Assembly: GCA_963971425.1 (NCBI GenBank)
Contig: OZ020526.1
Span: 3,995,976-4,059,975, forward strand
From: Bryoerythrophyllum caledonicum
Taxonomy: Eukaryota; Streptophyta; Bryopsida; Pottiales; Pottiaceae
Direction of reading: 5' to 3'
DNA length: 64,000 nt
This document shows positions 1 to 11,340 of this stretch, piece after piece. Position 1 is the first letter of the stretch. The number at the start of each line of letters is the position of its first letter. Position numbers and translations under genes: made by a program. Below the pieces are notes generated by a model. That model worked only from the letters and a program-made list of their open reading frames with translations, was not told the origin of the DNA and searched no databases.

Positions 1-268
1 GTTCATAAATTCGTTGATGATTTTACAGGTTAAGGCGTTTTCATTGAAATCAGCTCTAAATAGTTCTCTAACATCTAAAATCATTCAAATTCTTTCTGTA
101 CTCTCAAAGACGGCTAAAAGTACTTAAAGTTCAGAGATCACCAAGCTCTTCCTTACATGATTGAAGGACTCTATTCGAAAGACAACCAAGATCTTCCTAT
201 TCTAAGAACTGTTTAGAGTGATAAATTGAAAGAGGGGGTAGCTTAACAAATGATCTGTTGATTTTTAG

Positions 269-3200
269 GTGATGAATCCGGGGCTTTTGGGAGGACTTTT
301 ACTGCCCATCCTGGGAGCGTTTCCAGATTCCATCCTCATCCTTGTCTCAGGCGTTGGAGGCACCGTGCAACAGGTGGTTACACTTGGTTTCATCCACTCC
401 ACTTTTTGTTGCCTAGTATCCTGAGTAGTACGTTGAACTTGCTGGTTTAGATGTGTACTCATCGACATGCAGGCGCAAGAGGAGGTGATGGTAGGGGTAG
501 GAGTGCTGGCAGGGTCAAGTGTCATGCTCCTCACAGTCGCCTGGGCAGGGTCGCTCATAGCAGGCCGGTGTGATCTCACCGGGCCCTCTGGAACTGCAAC
601 TGACCTCACTCTCACTCGCCCACTCGACCCTTTCGGCACCGGCGTCACCACCGATGAACAAACCAGGTACCCCCATCTTGCTACTTGTCTTTGGTTGCAT
701 CTGTTGGCATATTCTCAGAATTCAACCTTTGATGCGAAAAGCGTCCATTACCATAGCTCATTCAACCTCGAACAAATCACTAAGTGTTTTTAGGACAGGG
801 TTAACTTGTACACCATTGAAAAGAATTACTGATTGTTTTCAGCAAAATGTGAAATTGTATACCATTGGAAAGAAGAAAGTTAGCTTCAGTTTGGTTACAT
901 TTTTTGATTAGACAGTTTGGTTACATATATTTCATGGGACAGTTTGGATATATCAGTTTGGAAAGAAGAAAGTTAGCCTTAGTCTGGTTACATATATTTC
1001 ATGAGACAGTTTGGATATATCAGTTTGGAAAGAAGAAAGTTTGCCTTAGTTTGGTTACATATATTTCATGAAGTTTTTAATTTGATTTGCCATGTCTATT
1101 TTTTGATGTTTTGCTCTCAGGGTGGGCGCATGGATAATGATGGCATCTACGCTTCCGTTCCTGTTCGCGCAGTTGCCGTTGTTGCCTGGTCATCTGGAAG
1201 ATGGTCCAACGGCGGCGCTTGGTGGCTGCATTGTTGCGACTGTCGGTCTGCTGGCTTACAGCGCATACCAAGTGAGTTCTTGGAGGCTTTTTTGGTGAAT
1301 GAAGGCTTTTGTGGTGTGAGATTCTTAACAATGTAGGCGAAGATTGTCACCATCTGGGAGGGCAGGTAGCTTCACCTTGGTTGCAGCAGAAGAAGATTGA
1401 GGAGGCTCGGTTGCAGTTTTTCCGTTCTCGAGCTTTACAACGTGTTGCGTCGTTTCCAATGAATCGCTCCAATCGTCTCTTTCAGGTACGTAAAACAAAG
1501 TTTTGTAGGAGAGTTACTTGTAAAGCCACCCGAAGTTTGAATAAGATTCTCCCTCTTTTTTTCATTTTGAATGGGATTTAAAACACCACTATACAGTCCT
1601 CAATTCAATGTAAAATCAGCTCAATGTTCATTGTATCCCATGCAAACTCTCTTTTCACTCTCAAAGACGGCTAAAACTACTCTGACTTGAGTTTAAAGTT
1701 TACCACCAACCTCTCCCATTGACTGGAAATTGTAAGACCACCAAGCTCTTCTATCGATTCAAAAACAATTTGGAGCGAGGAAAGAGTAGTATGATAAATC
1801 AACAGATGGGGTTACCTTATTGAAAATTTGGGTGACTTTAGAAAGAATTCTTGTGTTCAAAAATGATGTGTGGTTAAATTGTAGAGTTCTCCACTTGAGT
1901 TCAGTTTGTTCAGGAAATCAATTGCTGTTTCCATCAATGCGCAGGACGAAAAGCAAGGGTCCTTGACAGACACTGTGAAGAACCTGTTTTACGCCTTTGA
2001 CCATAACAAAGACGGCAAGATTCAGCAAGAAGAGCTGCGGGGTCTTATTGTTGGTATTGGATTGGAGGAGGCTGGGTAAGTTCATAGTTCCTTTCACATT
2101 GAGCTCCATGAATCTCCTTCTCATTCCAGTTTAGCAGCGAAGTCAAGAGGGGCTGATGTAGTACATTGTGTGCCTCAGCTTTGTGCCTGCAGAGGAGCAA
2201 GTGGAAACATGGCTGAAAGAATTCGACCTTGATGTGGATGGCACTATTTCGGAGCACGAGTTTGTGACCGGGATCAAGAAGTGGACAAACCGAGTGGCAG
2301 AGGACAAGGCATTTTACCGAGCACAACAAGCAAGCGCATCTACTCTTCCGGACTCTGCTTTCTGGGCTAAAAAGTCAAACGAAGCGAAAGCAGTAAGTAG
2401 TAGTAGTACCTATCTCATTCTCCCATTATTTGTAAAGTCACCTGATCAAGATACCCCTCTTTTTCTATTGTGAATTGAATCCAAATCGCCTCTAACCATT
2501 CCTCAATATCTAAAAGGAGATGAACCTAGGCTTATCCGTAAATTCTCATTAGAAGAGGAAATCTAGAAATCTGTAAAACCCGGATTTGTGTTTAACCCTT
2601 AAACGTCATAAGGTGTCACTGGTGGCCACAGTATCTTACATATATGGTGTTGTATTTGAACATGATAAGGTTCAGATATTGAAATGACCTCCAGATGAAA
2701 GATGATAGTTGAAGAATCTTCAATCCAAAGGTGTAAGTCTTGCTAAACTTTATTATATTCTTTGTAGTAAAATCCTTGCCTGTATATACGACTCCCAACT
2801 AACGTGTAAGGGTTAAGGTAGAAAACAAGTTCTATACTCACTCTAATGACAAGTTCAAACGAGGATAAGCTATATTAATAACCGAAAGTTTCCCATACCA
2901 TTCACAAGTTTCCTCAATGTACTACCTACACTATTAATCTGCACATTACAAGAGAGAAAAATGAGAGCTTTGGATAGAAGCTGACCTTACGAAGAAGTAA
3001 GCTGATGTTATGATCAGGTGCTGGAGCTTTTGGAGAATGAAGCTGGAGTAGCAGTGGAGGAGTCACAGGAAGTAGACATGACAGAAGGGGGAGCTGTGGT
3101 GGAGGAGTTGGATCCTCCACAGATATACAGGAAAGCAGCGCTGTTCATGGTGGCTGGGGCTGCGCTTGCAGCAGCGTTTGCAGACCCGATGGTGGACAGC

Positions 3201-4753
3201 ATCGGCAACTTCTCCGCCGCGTCGCACATCCCTCCCTTCTTCGTTGCCTTCGTGGTCACCCCGTTTGCCTCGAACGCGAGTGAGCTCGTGTCGAGCATCA
3301 TCTTCGCCAAGAGACGGCGCAAGCGCAACATATCGCTCACGTTCTCCCAAGTTTATGGCGCCATCACCATGAACAACACTTTGTACTGTACCTGTCCCCT
3401 TTTCTTCTCTTGCTTTTAGTTCCTTTGGAGTCTCACTTAATATTTGTTAAGTGGGTCTCTATCGAAGTTCTCGAATCTCTCTTTTTTAAAGCAAGATAAG
3501 CAATGATAGCCAATTGTATTACAATTTCAACCCGAGTGATTTCATGTTTTTCCGATCAAATGTGAATTAGTAATGAATTTTCAAAGTGTGCTCTAATGTT
3601 TAGCCAGTGGCTGCCAATAGGTTCCCCAAAAATGCCAACCAAGAGTAAGGGGTCTACATTAATAGTGAACCTCCATTTGGAGCTAAATGGGTGTTAATGG
3701 GATGCAAGTGGGTTGGATATACCCCAATTTGATAGGTGTCGATTATGAGTTTTGGTTGGTTATCAAGGGGTTATCGTATAGTTGGTTCCTTTTTAACTTG
3801 GTGGTTCACAAACTGAAGAATAGTAAATATTAAGAGAGCTTAAGGTAAAATTATGTAAGACTACATTGTAACTTGTCTTTGTACATTGTAACTTTTATGT
3901 GCTTGCTGATATGCATGAGTGGGCTGGTTCTCAGGTGTATGGCAATATTTTTAGCTCTTGTGTATATCCGTGGATTGACATGGGACTTCTCTAGTGAGGT
4001 ATGTGTCTTGTGTAATTTTATAAATCCATTATTGCTTACGAGGACAAAAGCGTCCATTATTTTGAACTTAATTTGTAATTGCCAATGGGGATTGAAGTGT
4101 GTAAATAAAAGTGTAGGTTATGGTTTTAAATCTCAAATGACTCACAAGGAACTTATGGGAAGGGGTTGTATAGAAAATAAGTTGCCCTATTTTATCGGGT
4201 GATTTTCAATAAGAATAGATTTTAAAATAAATTTCTATAGAAAATTGAAAGTCTTTATTTATTCTTAGCTTGTGCATTTAGGAGTTAGTGAATCACTAGA
4301 ATCATCTAGGAAGAGGTTGCTTTAAACATCATTAGAAAGAAAAAGATTACCTACAATATGGAATTATCTTGATATCTACAAATCATTATGCTTGCTTTAA
4401 AGAGTGGTTGTTATAATGAAATGGTTTGGTTTGGGAATGTACAACATGAGCATTAATAATGAAAATAGTTGTTGTAACAGATGCTTGCTTTCAAATAAAG
4501 AAAGTCTATGTCTATTCATAAAGATTCTCATCACCATATTTAGCTTGGGTTAAAATGTCTTTTTAGAGAGAAAAATATACTAATGCATTGCCTTTTGCAG
4601 GCGACTGTGATAGTGGCATGCACATTTGCAGTGGGAGCTTTGGGGGCAACAAGGAGCACATTCCCCACCTGGTTGGCCATGCCTGTGTTGGCCTTGTATC
4701 CTTTGGCCGTTGTAGGTGTGGCTGTCTTGGACAGTGTACTAGGATGGCGGTGA
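269..4753 (+). CDS. NCL: NCL-type EF-hand sodium/calcium exchanger, last nine exons (5'-partial)
   Basis: Membrane cation exchanger of the plant NCL (NCX-like) family, which moves Ca2+ against Na+ and carries a cytosolic calcium-sensing EF-hand pair. I read nine exons: 269-373, 473-666, 1121-1271, 1366-1485, 1945-2075, 2179-2392, 3018-3382, 3935-3998 and 4601-4753; GT-AG borders and phases agree throughout and give 498 codons before TGA. The first exon has the exchanger alpha-1 end (GGLLLPILGAFPDSILIL). Exons 5 and 6 encode two canonical 12-residue EF loops, DHNKDGKIQQEE and DLDVDGTISEHE. Exon 7 has the alpha-2 motif PFASNASELVSSIIFAKRR; exons 8-9 are the last hydrophobic helices, with VYIRGLTWDFSSE. 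Earlier exons, with the start and first helices, lie left of the window. AATAAA lies at 4919-4924. No break is seen, so this copy looks functional. Exon borders are my reading; the 2179 acceptor was chosen to keep the frame over a nearer AG. Confidence 0.9.
868..1075. repeat. Intronic minisatellite, about three imperfect units
   Basis: Within the intron between exons 2 and 3 of the exchanger, the phrase GGAAAGAAGAAAGTT followed by TTGGTTACATATATTTCATG and an ACAGTTTGGATATATCAG segment recurs at about 868, 961 and 1028. The last two units are 67 bp apart and nearly identical, while the first is longer and more diverged. This is a local tandem duplication with no sign of coding function. Confidence 0.75.
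2596..2812. mobile_element. piggyBac-like MITE (copy 1), flanked by TTAA
   Basis: A 217-bp element in the intron between exchanger exons 6 and 7. Its ends are CCCTTAAACGTCA (2596-2608) and TAACGTGTAAGGG (2800-2812), inverted repeats matching at 11 of 13 positions. It is bordered by TTAA on both sides (2592-2595 and 2813-2816). TTAA target duplication with CCC-starting termini is the signature of the piggyBac superfamily. There is no coding capacity, so it is a non-autonomous copy. A second, inverted copy lies at 8004-8226, which supports mobility. Confidence 0.8.
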
Positions 4754-5561
4754 TGCCTTATATCTTTCTTTCCACATGCCCTTTCAAGAATATCTAGAGA
4801 CATTCCATTGAAGTAAGAACTCAACATGAAGATGTAAATTTACTAGTAAAGTGGTTAAAATGTTGTTGTGATGTTCACATTGATTTTGAGATTAGATGCA
4901 ACTAATTCTCATTCACTCAATAAAAAAAGGTTCAATTGAATATGTTTGAGCATTTATTCTTTTGCATTGTACACTTTTTTAGACAATAAATGTTTGTTTC
5001 TATATTTGAACACATATAATAATTGAAAAGCTATTGAGTATTTGATTGCAAAAAGTTGATTTCATGCACATAAGATTTTCTATGACCTCAATATTGCTAC
5101 AATTGTTGCTAGTAAACATGTTATGTTAATAAGGTAAGACATTTAAAATAACTAGGGCAAGCTTTAGGCCTATGTGGTGAGTCAAATTAAAAAATTATAA
5201 TTTCCAATTTGAAGAATGAAGGACTTGAAAATCAATAAAATTGGATTTAAAATCAAAAGATAGAAGGCCTTGAAGTTTGAATATGAGGTTGTTATAGAGA
5301 ACATAGATTGAATCAAATTTGGGAGGTTGAAGTCCTTGAAGCTCTTGACACTGAACTTGTGTTCAAATCTTGACATTGTCCTAGTGTTTTGGAGCTCTCT
5401 TCCCGCCTTGTTGGTAGTGTTTGGCCTGCCATGATGACAATGTCAACCATGTATGGTAATCTTGTAAGCTTGAGTTCAATTCTAGGCATTGATATTATTA
5501 GAGACATAATTCTAACAAGCCAAAACTCAAAGATGCCCAAAATTGCAAAGAGGGATGGTTA
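4754..5561. other. AT-rich intergenic DNA after the exchanger
   Basis: Contains the 3' UTR and probable poly(A) signal of the exchanger (AATAAA, 4919-4924). The rest is AT-rich. Between 5313 and 5540 the minus strand is open for 75 codons, but I recognise nothing in it. Confidence 0.5.
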
Positions 5562-5565
5562 TTAA

Positions 5566-5839
5566 TCCTTTAATGATGAGGCCATGCACAGGGCTTGAAA
5601 TTTTTTTGACGACATAATAGATATTGCACAACATCTACACAAAGAGTACATTTCATTGTTCACTTTTTTCATAGATATCATTGTAGTTTGTTATTGCCTC
5701 AATAAATTGGAAATAAAAAAGATGGATTAGATGGAAGAAAACGAAGCGTACAATGGCTCCGACTAGTGCAAATCGATCAGTTGTGGCTCCCCAAAACTGG
5801 TCTCATCAACCACATTCTAGTCCCTTTGTCGTGAAAGGA
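5566..5839. mobile_element. Second TTAA-flanked MITE family
   Basis: A 274-bp segment flanked by TTAA (5562-5565 and 5840-5843). Its termini read TCCTTTAATGATGAGG inward from the left and TCCTTTCACGACAAAGG inward from the right, an imperfect inverted repeat. The target site and terminal structure again point to a piggyBac-type non-autonomous element, but the internal sequence is unlike the element at 2596-2812. No open frame of note is present. Confidence 0.7.
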
Positions 5840-6319
5840 TTAATGAGGCAATCTGGTCTAGATTATCAAGTCATCCACGCATGCCCATGTGATTATTTCT
5901 ATACCACGGCAAAGAGGGCAGTAATCTAAAAACTGCAACATGACAAGATTCAAAACAAGGTAGGTTCCACACAAGGTATTTTACACTCTCTCTCTATCTT
6001 CAATCCTTAGAAAATACATTCAATTCATTTTCCTCATACAATTCTTTTCTTGTACAAAATGGACATGGCGTGTCCTACATCTTTACAATAATAGTTGTCA
6101 AACATGTTTGTAACTTTAATTTAATGCATATGCTTCACTCAAACTGAGCAACCTGCACTTTGAGAGAGCCACCGGGATCTTTTCTTGTGTTCGCTCTCGT
6201 CTATCACTGCTTGTGTGCTTGTGTTGACAGTCTGATTAGGAGTAGATTGCATGCTAATAATCTTGTCTGCGCCATTGTCTTGTTCGCATATGAGAATTGA
6301 ATCATGTGCTCATTGTTTG

Positions 6320-6510
6320 GAGCGTTGTGGAACAACTCTGCCATTTAAATCAGAAGCGCCATTGTCGTTCATAGAATTACCGCTGTAAATATTATTGATG
6401 TTTATGTCTTTCTTCACCATGGCCTTGCACACGGGGCACAACCTATTCCGGCCTTGCAGCCACTAAGCATACGCACATGAGCACCGTATGGTGGTGTGAG
6501 GTACCAAATC
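6320..6510 (-). pseudogene. RING-finger E3 ligase relic (RMA/RNF5-like C-terminal half)
   Basis: On the minus strand one frame reads, from about 6510 downward, the tail of a RING finger: a cysteine/histidine-containing stretch, then WLQGRN, then LCPVCKAMVKKDI, then a low-complexity tail and a TGA. The order C...WL...CPVCKA.V..D resembles the second half of RMA1/RNF5 membrane-anchored RING ligases. A stop codon sits just before the WL, and no first half of the RING or membrane anchor is seen nearby, so I call it a relic. The family assignment rests on a short match. Confidence 0.4.
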
Positions 6511-6640
6511 CGGCTCCTACAGGGCCAGGTTTGGTGTCTCACACCCATATCGGGTAGAGATGGAAAACTGGTTTGGTTACAAATCAAACCATTTGTTTAA
6601 CCTTCTTTGACTTTACACTTTTACCATATTTGTAACTTAT

Positions 6641-6760
6641 CCATTCCCAGTGCGTTCCCACATCGTTCTCAGGTGTTCCTGAATCTTCCCAGGTTCGTTC
6701 CCAAGCGAGTTCCCAAGTGGGCACGGTCGTTTCCTAATGCTCCCAAGTGTTCCCAATGTG
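6641..6760. repeat. Degenerate TTCCCA-type short repeat
   Basis: GTTCCCAAGYG, GTTCCCACAT, CTTCCCAGG and similar decamers recur about nine times in 120 bp. It is an imperfect minisatellite with no coding content. Confidence 0.6.
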
Positions 6761-7618
6761 TAACTTAGAAATATAAAAAAAACTAAATTTCACATCAAGT
6801 GGGGCCCACCATCTCACGTTGAGGTCTGGATGGGAGCTCCGTCTCGTCGCATGCATTTGCTTACTGGTACATGCCTTGTTAGCAGAAGAAATGCCCACAT
6901 TTGTTTGCAAATAGTTGGTTGGGGGCCAAGCATACGTGACACTCCAACGCATGTGCTTGCTGCTTGAGAGTTGACGGTCTCTCCATATCTCTCTCTTGTT
7001 GTGCATGGAAGGAGGAAAATTGTATCCTTCCTCGAGCTGAGTAAGTTGCTCTCTAAAAGAGTGGTTGTGATCTTTTGTTGTGGTGTAATAGAACATAGTT
7101 TCCATTTTGCCAAATTTTCTTATCAATATAATTATTATCATATTAATCAAACTAATTTGTTATAATTTAATGATAAGAGTTACAATTTTAATGACTACCT
7201 TAAGTTTTATACATTTGCAAGCCTCAACTTGTGTGTCCTATATGTTTTGGCGATTTTTACAGTGACTAAAAACATATAAATATACTTTGAAGGCATATCA
7301 TACACACAATGTTATATATTCTTTGTTGTTTAGAAATCACACATGTGAGTATTGAGACAGAACAACTCACTGAAATGAAAAGCTTACAAGTTTTTTTGAA
7401 TATGTTATTTATTTGATTATTATATTTGAAATAATTTTTAAGTCCAATGTATATTGCTTTATGAAATTGTATATTGTAATTAAGTCCAATGTATATTTCT
7501 TTATGAAATTCAAGTAGTATTAATTGAATCAATTGATTATATATATATATAACTATTTTAACTTTGGTCTAGTTATGTTATTTCAATCTAATCCATATTA
7601 AACTAATTCAATCTAAAG
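6761..7618. other. AT-rich intergenic DNA
   Basis: Holds a minus-strand open stretch (6734-7150, 138 codons) without recognisable domains, and AT-rich sequence with a short (TA)n run near 7537-7550. I see no gene. Confidence 0.4.
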
Positions 7619-8465
7619 CAAAAACATTTGCCATGTTAAAAACCATGTAATTACCTGGTTGAGGCTGACAGACTGTTCATAGAGCCGCACCACCTCCTCT
7701 ACATCTCCACTGCATTTTCGGTTCTGAATGTTGGTGGCAATCGCCTCTTTATTCTTGCGAATGTACTTGAAGTCAATACTGGCCTTCCAAGTCTGCTTCG
7801 GACTATCATCAACTTCAGTGCCTCCCAAAATCCACATGTGAAGCTAGAACTGAAAGTATGTGGAACACAAGTACAAGCTCAAGGATGGGCAGTGTAGCGT
7901 ATACCAATGCTTGGAGGGGCCGAGCATAAGACGTGTTTTTTTGCAACCACATCGCTGGCAGCTGAAGCTAGAAAATAGGCCTCGTGACACCTCCATGTTT
8001 TAATCCATAAATGTCAGTCGCAAATTGTATATCCTCGTACTTTACTGTGTAGAATACATAAAAATGTATTAAAGTTTAACTAGACTTACACCTTTGGATT
8101 GAAGATTCTTCAACTAACATCTTTCATCTGGAGGTCATTTCAATATCTAAATCGTATCATGATCAAATACGACACTATACATGTAGAATAATGTGGCCGC
8201 CAATGGCACCTTCTGACGTTTGAGGGTGAAGCTATCCACTTGAGAGAGAGTGTTGTGCGGTTGCATGAAGAGAAGCCTTTAAGCCTAGTGTACGAGTGCA
8301 ATCGGTAGACCGTTGTCAACATCCGGCGCAAGCCGCGCATTTTGCCCCATGCTGCAGAAGCCTTTGCCGCCCCTTGACCTCTCTACGATTCACAACTAAA
8401 TATCCAAGCACAAAACCCTAAACCTCCTCCTCTTCTTTGAAGCTCATGACTCTTTACAATCCTCA
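7619..8465 (-). pseudogene. Duplicated exons 1-2 of the seryl-tRNA synthetase gene, interrupted by a MITE
   Basis: 7619-7975 closely matches the functional gene near 17375-17730, including all of exon 2 (reading TEVDDSPKQTWKASIDFKYI), its splice sites and intron 1. The copy then enters exon 1, is split by the TTAA-type element at 8004-8226, and resumes at about 8227-8465 with the rest of exon 1 and the 5' flank up to the sequence around CCCTAAACCTCC. No exon downstream of exon 2 follows, so it cannot make the enzyme. Several small changes in exon 1 (including loss of a clean start context) also separate it from the parent. Because introns are retained, it arose by DNA duplication, not retroposition. 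Confidence 0.85.
8004..8226. mobile_element. piggyBac-like MITE (copy 2, inverted), inside the duplicated exon 1
   Basis: The reverse complement of this 223-bp segment aligns along its whole length with the element at 2596-2812, for example across GACCTCCAGATGAAAGAT. The left target site TTAA is at 8000-8003; the right one has become TGAA. It is inserted between CTCCATGTTT and GCTATCCACTTGAGAG, which are contiguous (CTCCATGTCTTACGCCATCC) in the functional synthetase gene. The insertion therefore happened after the exon duplication. Confidence 0.8.
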
Positions 8466-8632
8466 TTGCAATCGCCTAAAACCTCGAGCATAAATTCGGA
8501 ACTCCAAGACTCCGATGAGCTTGGCCGTTCCTCTCCCAAAGGGCTACCAAAGAGGGGAAGCATCTCTTTGCCCGCATGGCCTAGCTGCCCAGCAAGCTCC
8601 CCAATCGCGTCTGACTAGCCTTGCTCCCCGCA

Positions 8633-8880
8633 CGGGCCTTGTAACACCTCTATGTCTTATGCCATCCACTTGAGAGGGGTAGGCGTACAACCGTACTAAG
8701 AGGGAAGCCTTTGAGCCTAGTGAACGAGGGCAATTGGTGGGTTGTTGTGTCGTGCGATGGAGAAGCCATTGTTGCCCCTTCATCCTTGCACATTTCACAA
8801 TTGAATTTCCTAGCTCAAAGCCCTAAACCTCCTCCTCTTCTCCATAGCTCATGACTCTTTACAATCCATGTTGCAATCAC
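8633..8880 (-). pseudogene. Third, shorter copy of seryl-tRNA synthetase exon 1
   Basis: From ACACCTCTATGTCTTATGCC to TGCAATCACATTGG this segment follows exon 1 and the 5' flank of the functional gene. It shares features with the copy at 8227-8465 that the parent lacks (GGCCT.GT.ACACCT before the exon segment, ACTCTTTACAATCC in the flank), so the two relics are closer to each other than to the parent. It has no exon 2 and no intact reading frame. Confidence 0.75.
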
Positions 8881-9829
8881 ATTGGAATGTTTATAATGAT
8901 TTGTCTCCTGGCAAGCAAGAGGTGGCAAGGACTCAAAGTTGAGAGTTTTTTAGTTATCATAATAAGGACTTTGCGGTCCCTATCTTTGGCATGCAACCTA
9001 AAACTGTGGGGATAGCCCGAGTATATGGTCCTCTCGCCTTCTTTCAATTTGGTAATCTCTAGATTAGCCCTCGATACCCAACTTTGTGGTCTTCTACTTG
9101 CTAATATGGCCATTGCCTTACGTTTGTTTATCTGTGCTCATATGGTTGGACAGAAGGTGGAATGGATTCCAATTGCATGGTTGACATTTTCCTAGGTACC
9201 GTCAAGGAGAGGTTTGTGCTATTGGCAAGCATGACGTGCAAGGAGCGCAAATTGTCTGGTAATTAGAAGCCTTCTACCCCTTTGCTTGGGGGTATAAGTA
9301 CACTAAGGTACCCCACTTTTGATGTCACAGTGTCCCATATTCAAAACAAATTTATTTTAACGGTACATCAATGAAGAAGCTTACACTATAGAATTTGATG
9401 TAATGATTGATATCACTAATGGATCCTAGGTCAAAGGGAATTTTGCCATTTGTAATCAATATTTAGTTTTATTCACTAAAGTTGCTAAAAATAGGGGCTT
9501 CAATAAAAAATTGGAAATAATTTTCTTACACTTTTGTTGGTTGGTAAAGGAAGCTAATAAGATTCTACAAATAGCGTAATTTTCAATAAATTAATTTGTC
9601 TTTGAAATAACTCTAAACTCAAAAAATTTAGTGTCACATTGTACCTCCTCTCAAGTTTAGGGTTCCTAAATATTTCCTTATAAAAAGAATCAAATAACCA
9701 AAAATCTAGGCCTCCATGTAGAATCAAGTTTACTTCCTCCATCAGTCGACTAAAATGTAAAATATATTTTTTCAATTTTTTATAGAATTCTCCAAGAGTA
9801 AGTAAGCTTAGCATACTATGACCCGTCTA
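8881..9829. other. Intergenic DNA without a recognised gene
   Basis: Two short open stretches on the minus strand (8877-9113 and 9554-9814) show no domain I know. The base composition is AT-rich. I see no repeats or RNA genes. Confidence 0.4.
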
Positions 9830-10510
9830 ACATATTCTATAGTGCGTCAGCCTCTAATAGGTATGGATACGGTGCAAGGAGACACCCTTGTCTTACTAAG
9901 CGTTTGAGTTGAAAAGTTTTCCCTGTGGCTCCATTTAGAGTTGCTCCATTTAGAGTTGCTGAGGCAAATGCTCTAGTGTAGAGCATCGTCATCCATTGAC
10001 CCAGTTTATCTATTTGTTGCAAATACCCATGTGTATCATGCCTTCTTGCAAAAGGACCAACTAACCCTCTTGTAAGCATTCTGGAAGTCAAAAAATAACA
10101 TAATGAGGTCTTAGTCACTTTCCACCACGTAATCCATCACCTTGCTAGGTAAACATTGTCAAAAATGTTTCTACCTTTGACCAAGGCGGATTGCAATGGG
10201 CGTATCCACTAGGGGAGGTGAAGAATCATTCGAGTGCAAAATCTTTGCCACAATTTTATACATTGTCTCTAAAAGGGAGATAGGGCAATAGTTGTTGAGC
10301 TTGGAGGTGTCTCCCTCCTTGGTCAACACTCAGATTTTGCTTGTGTTGAAGTTGGCCAATAGGTACTGCTACAGTAGGATTTTTTATACAAATTGCAACA
10401 GGTTTGATTGAATGTCATCCAACAGGGTTTTAAAAAACTCTATTGAGCTTCCATCAATTCATCGGGCCATCTAGGACCATAACCAACAAGATTTGCCCTC
10501 ACTCGATTAC
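9830..10510 (-). pseudogene. L1-type LINE reverse transcriptase fragment
   Basis: Reading the minus strand from about 10510 downward, frames shift but successive pieces match the plant L1 reverse transcriptase in the correct order: a 'TKEGD...LNNYCPISLLETMYKI' block near 10260-10320, 'LVKGRNIFDNVYL' near 10150-10190, the catalytic-aspartate block 'MLFFDFQNAYKRVSW' near 10080-10110, and 'VRQGCLLAPYPYLLEADAL' at 9837-9900. It ends before the YADD box. Frameshifts and stops separate the blocks, so it is a decayed 5'- and 3'-truncated copy. Confidence 0.75.
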
Positions 10511-11094
10511 CTTTAGCAACGAGTACGTTTTGGCGACATCACGGCCCAACGCCGAGAAATTATTGCCAACATCCTCTAGCATATGACCGGCCTCTCAACG
10601 CACAAGGTTAGAGATTGGGTGACCTAGGACCTAGATGGTCCAATCTAGGATGTTTATCATCTTTGTGTTCAAGATGGCATGCATTTCCTAGCACAATTCT
10701 ATTAGTGCGCCTCGTCGGAGCATTTGCTCTGTGAAGATGGTCTCACCTACTCACCCTGTAAGCACACCAAACTAGTTAGAGTCCTAATCACTTCCAACTC
10801 ATCCTACCAAGTTGTAGCCTATAATCCTACACCACCGGTCTGCTCTTACTACAACCACATATGGTTCTATGGTACTACCCTAATTTCCAGTCTTCCCTAG
10901 GACCCCGCAAAAGTTTCAATGGTAAAGATTTGGTCTGAAGGTAACTGTGAGTTTTTAGCTATTGTACTAGGTTGGGTTACAACATTGCACTATCTCAACT
11001 TAAACCAAACTTACCTCACATCAACCACCTTTCCAGCCTTGGCTACACTGCTGCTCATATCAAGAAGTTACCCGCACAAATCTAGCATTTGTAG

Positions 11095-11340
11095 TTGCCG
11101 AGGAAGGTGGACGGTATGAAGTGGTTGACACTTGCTGAAGGCCTTCCCATCAACATTTGGAAAATCAAGGCGAACTCGAAGGGAAGTTGTAGAGTCTGTC
11201 AAGCACCCGACATTGAAATAGCCGACCACGCGTGCTTTATTCTCCTAATTGGTAGTATCACCCGTTTGGGAATACTATGTTGCATTCCGGGTCCTTCACG
11301 GCGCAATAATGATGCTTCTTTGCAATACCACGATCTAAAT
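11095..11340 (+). pseudogene. LINE C-terminal zinc-binding (zf-RVT-like) fragment
   Basis: The plus strand is open for 82 codons and contains WKIKANSKGSC followed by CRVCQAPDIEIADHACF, spaced like the C..C......H..F.C zinc-binding motif that follows the reverse transcriptase in plant L1-type elements. It lies on the opposite strand to the reverse transcriptase relic at 9830-10510, so it belongs to a different insertion. The identification rests on one motif. Confidence 0.4.
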
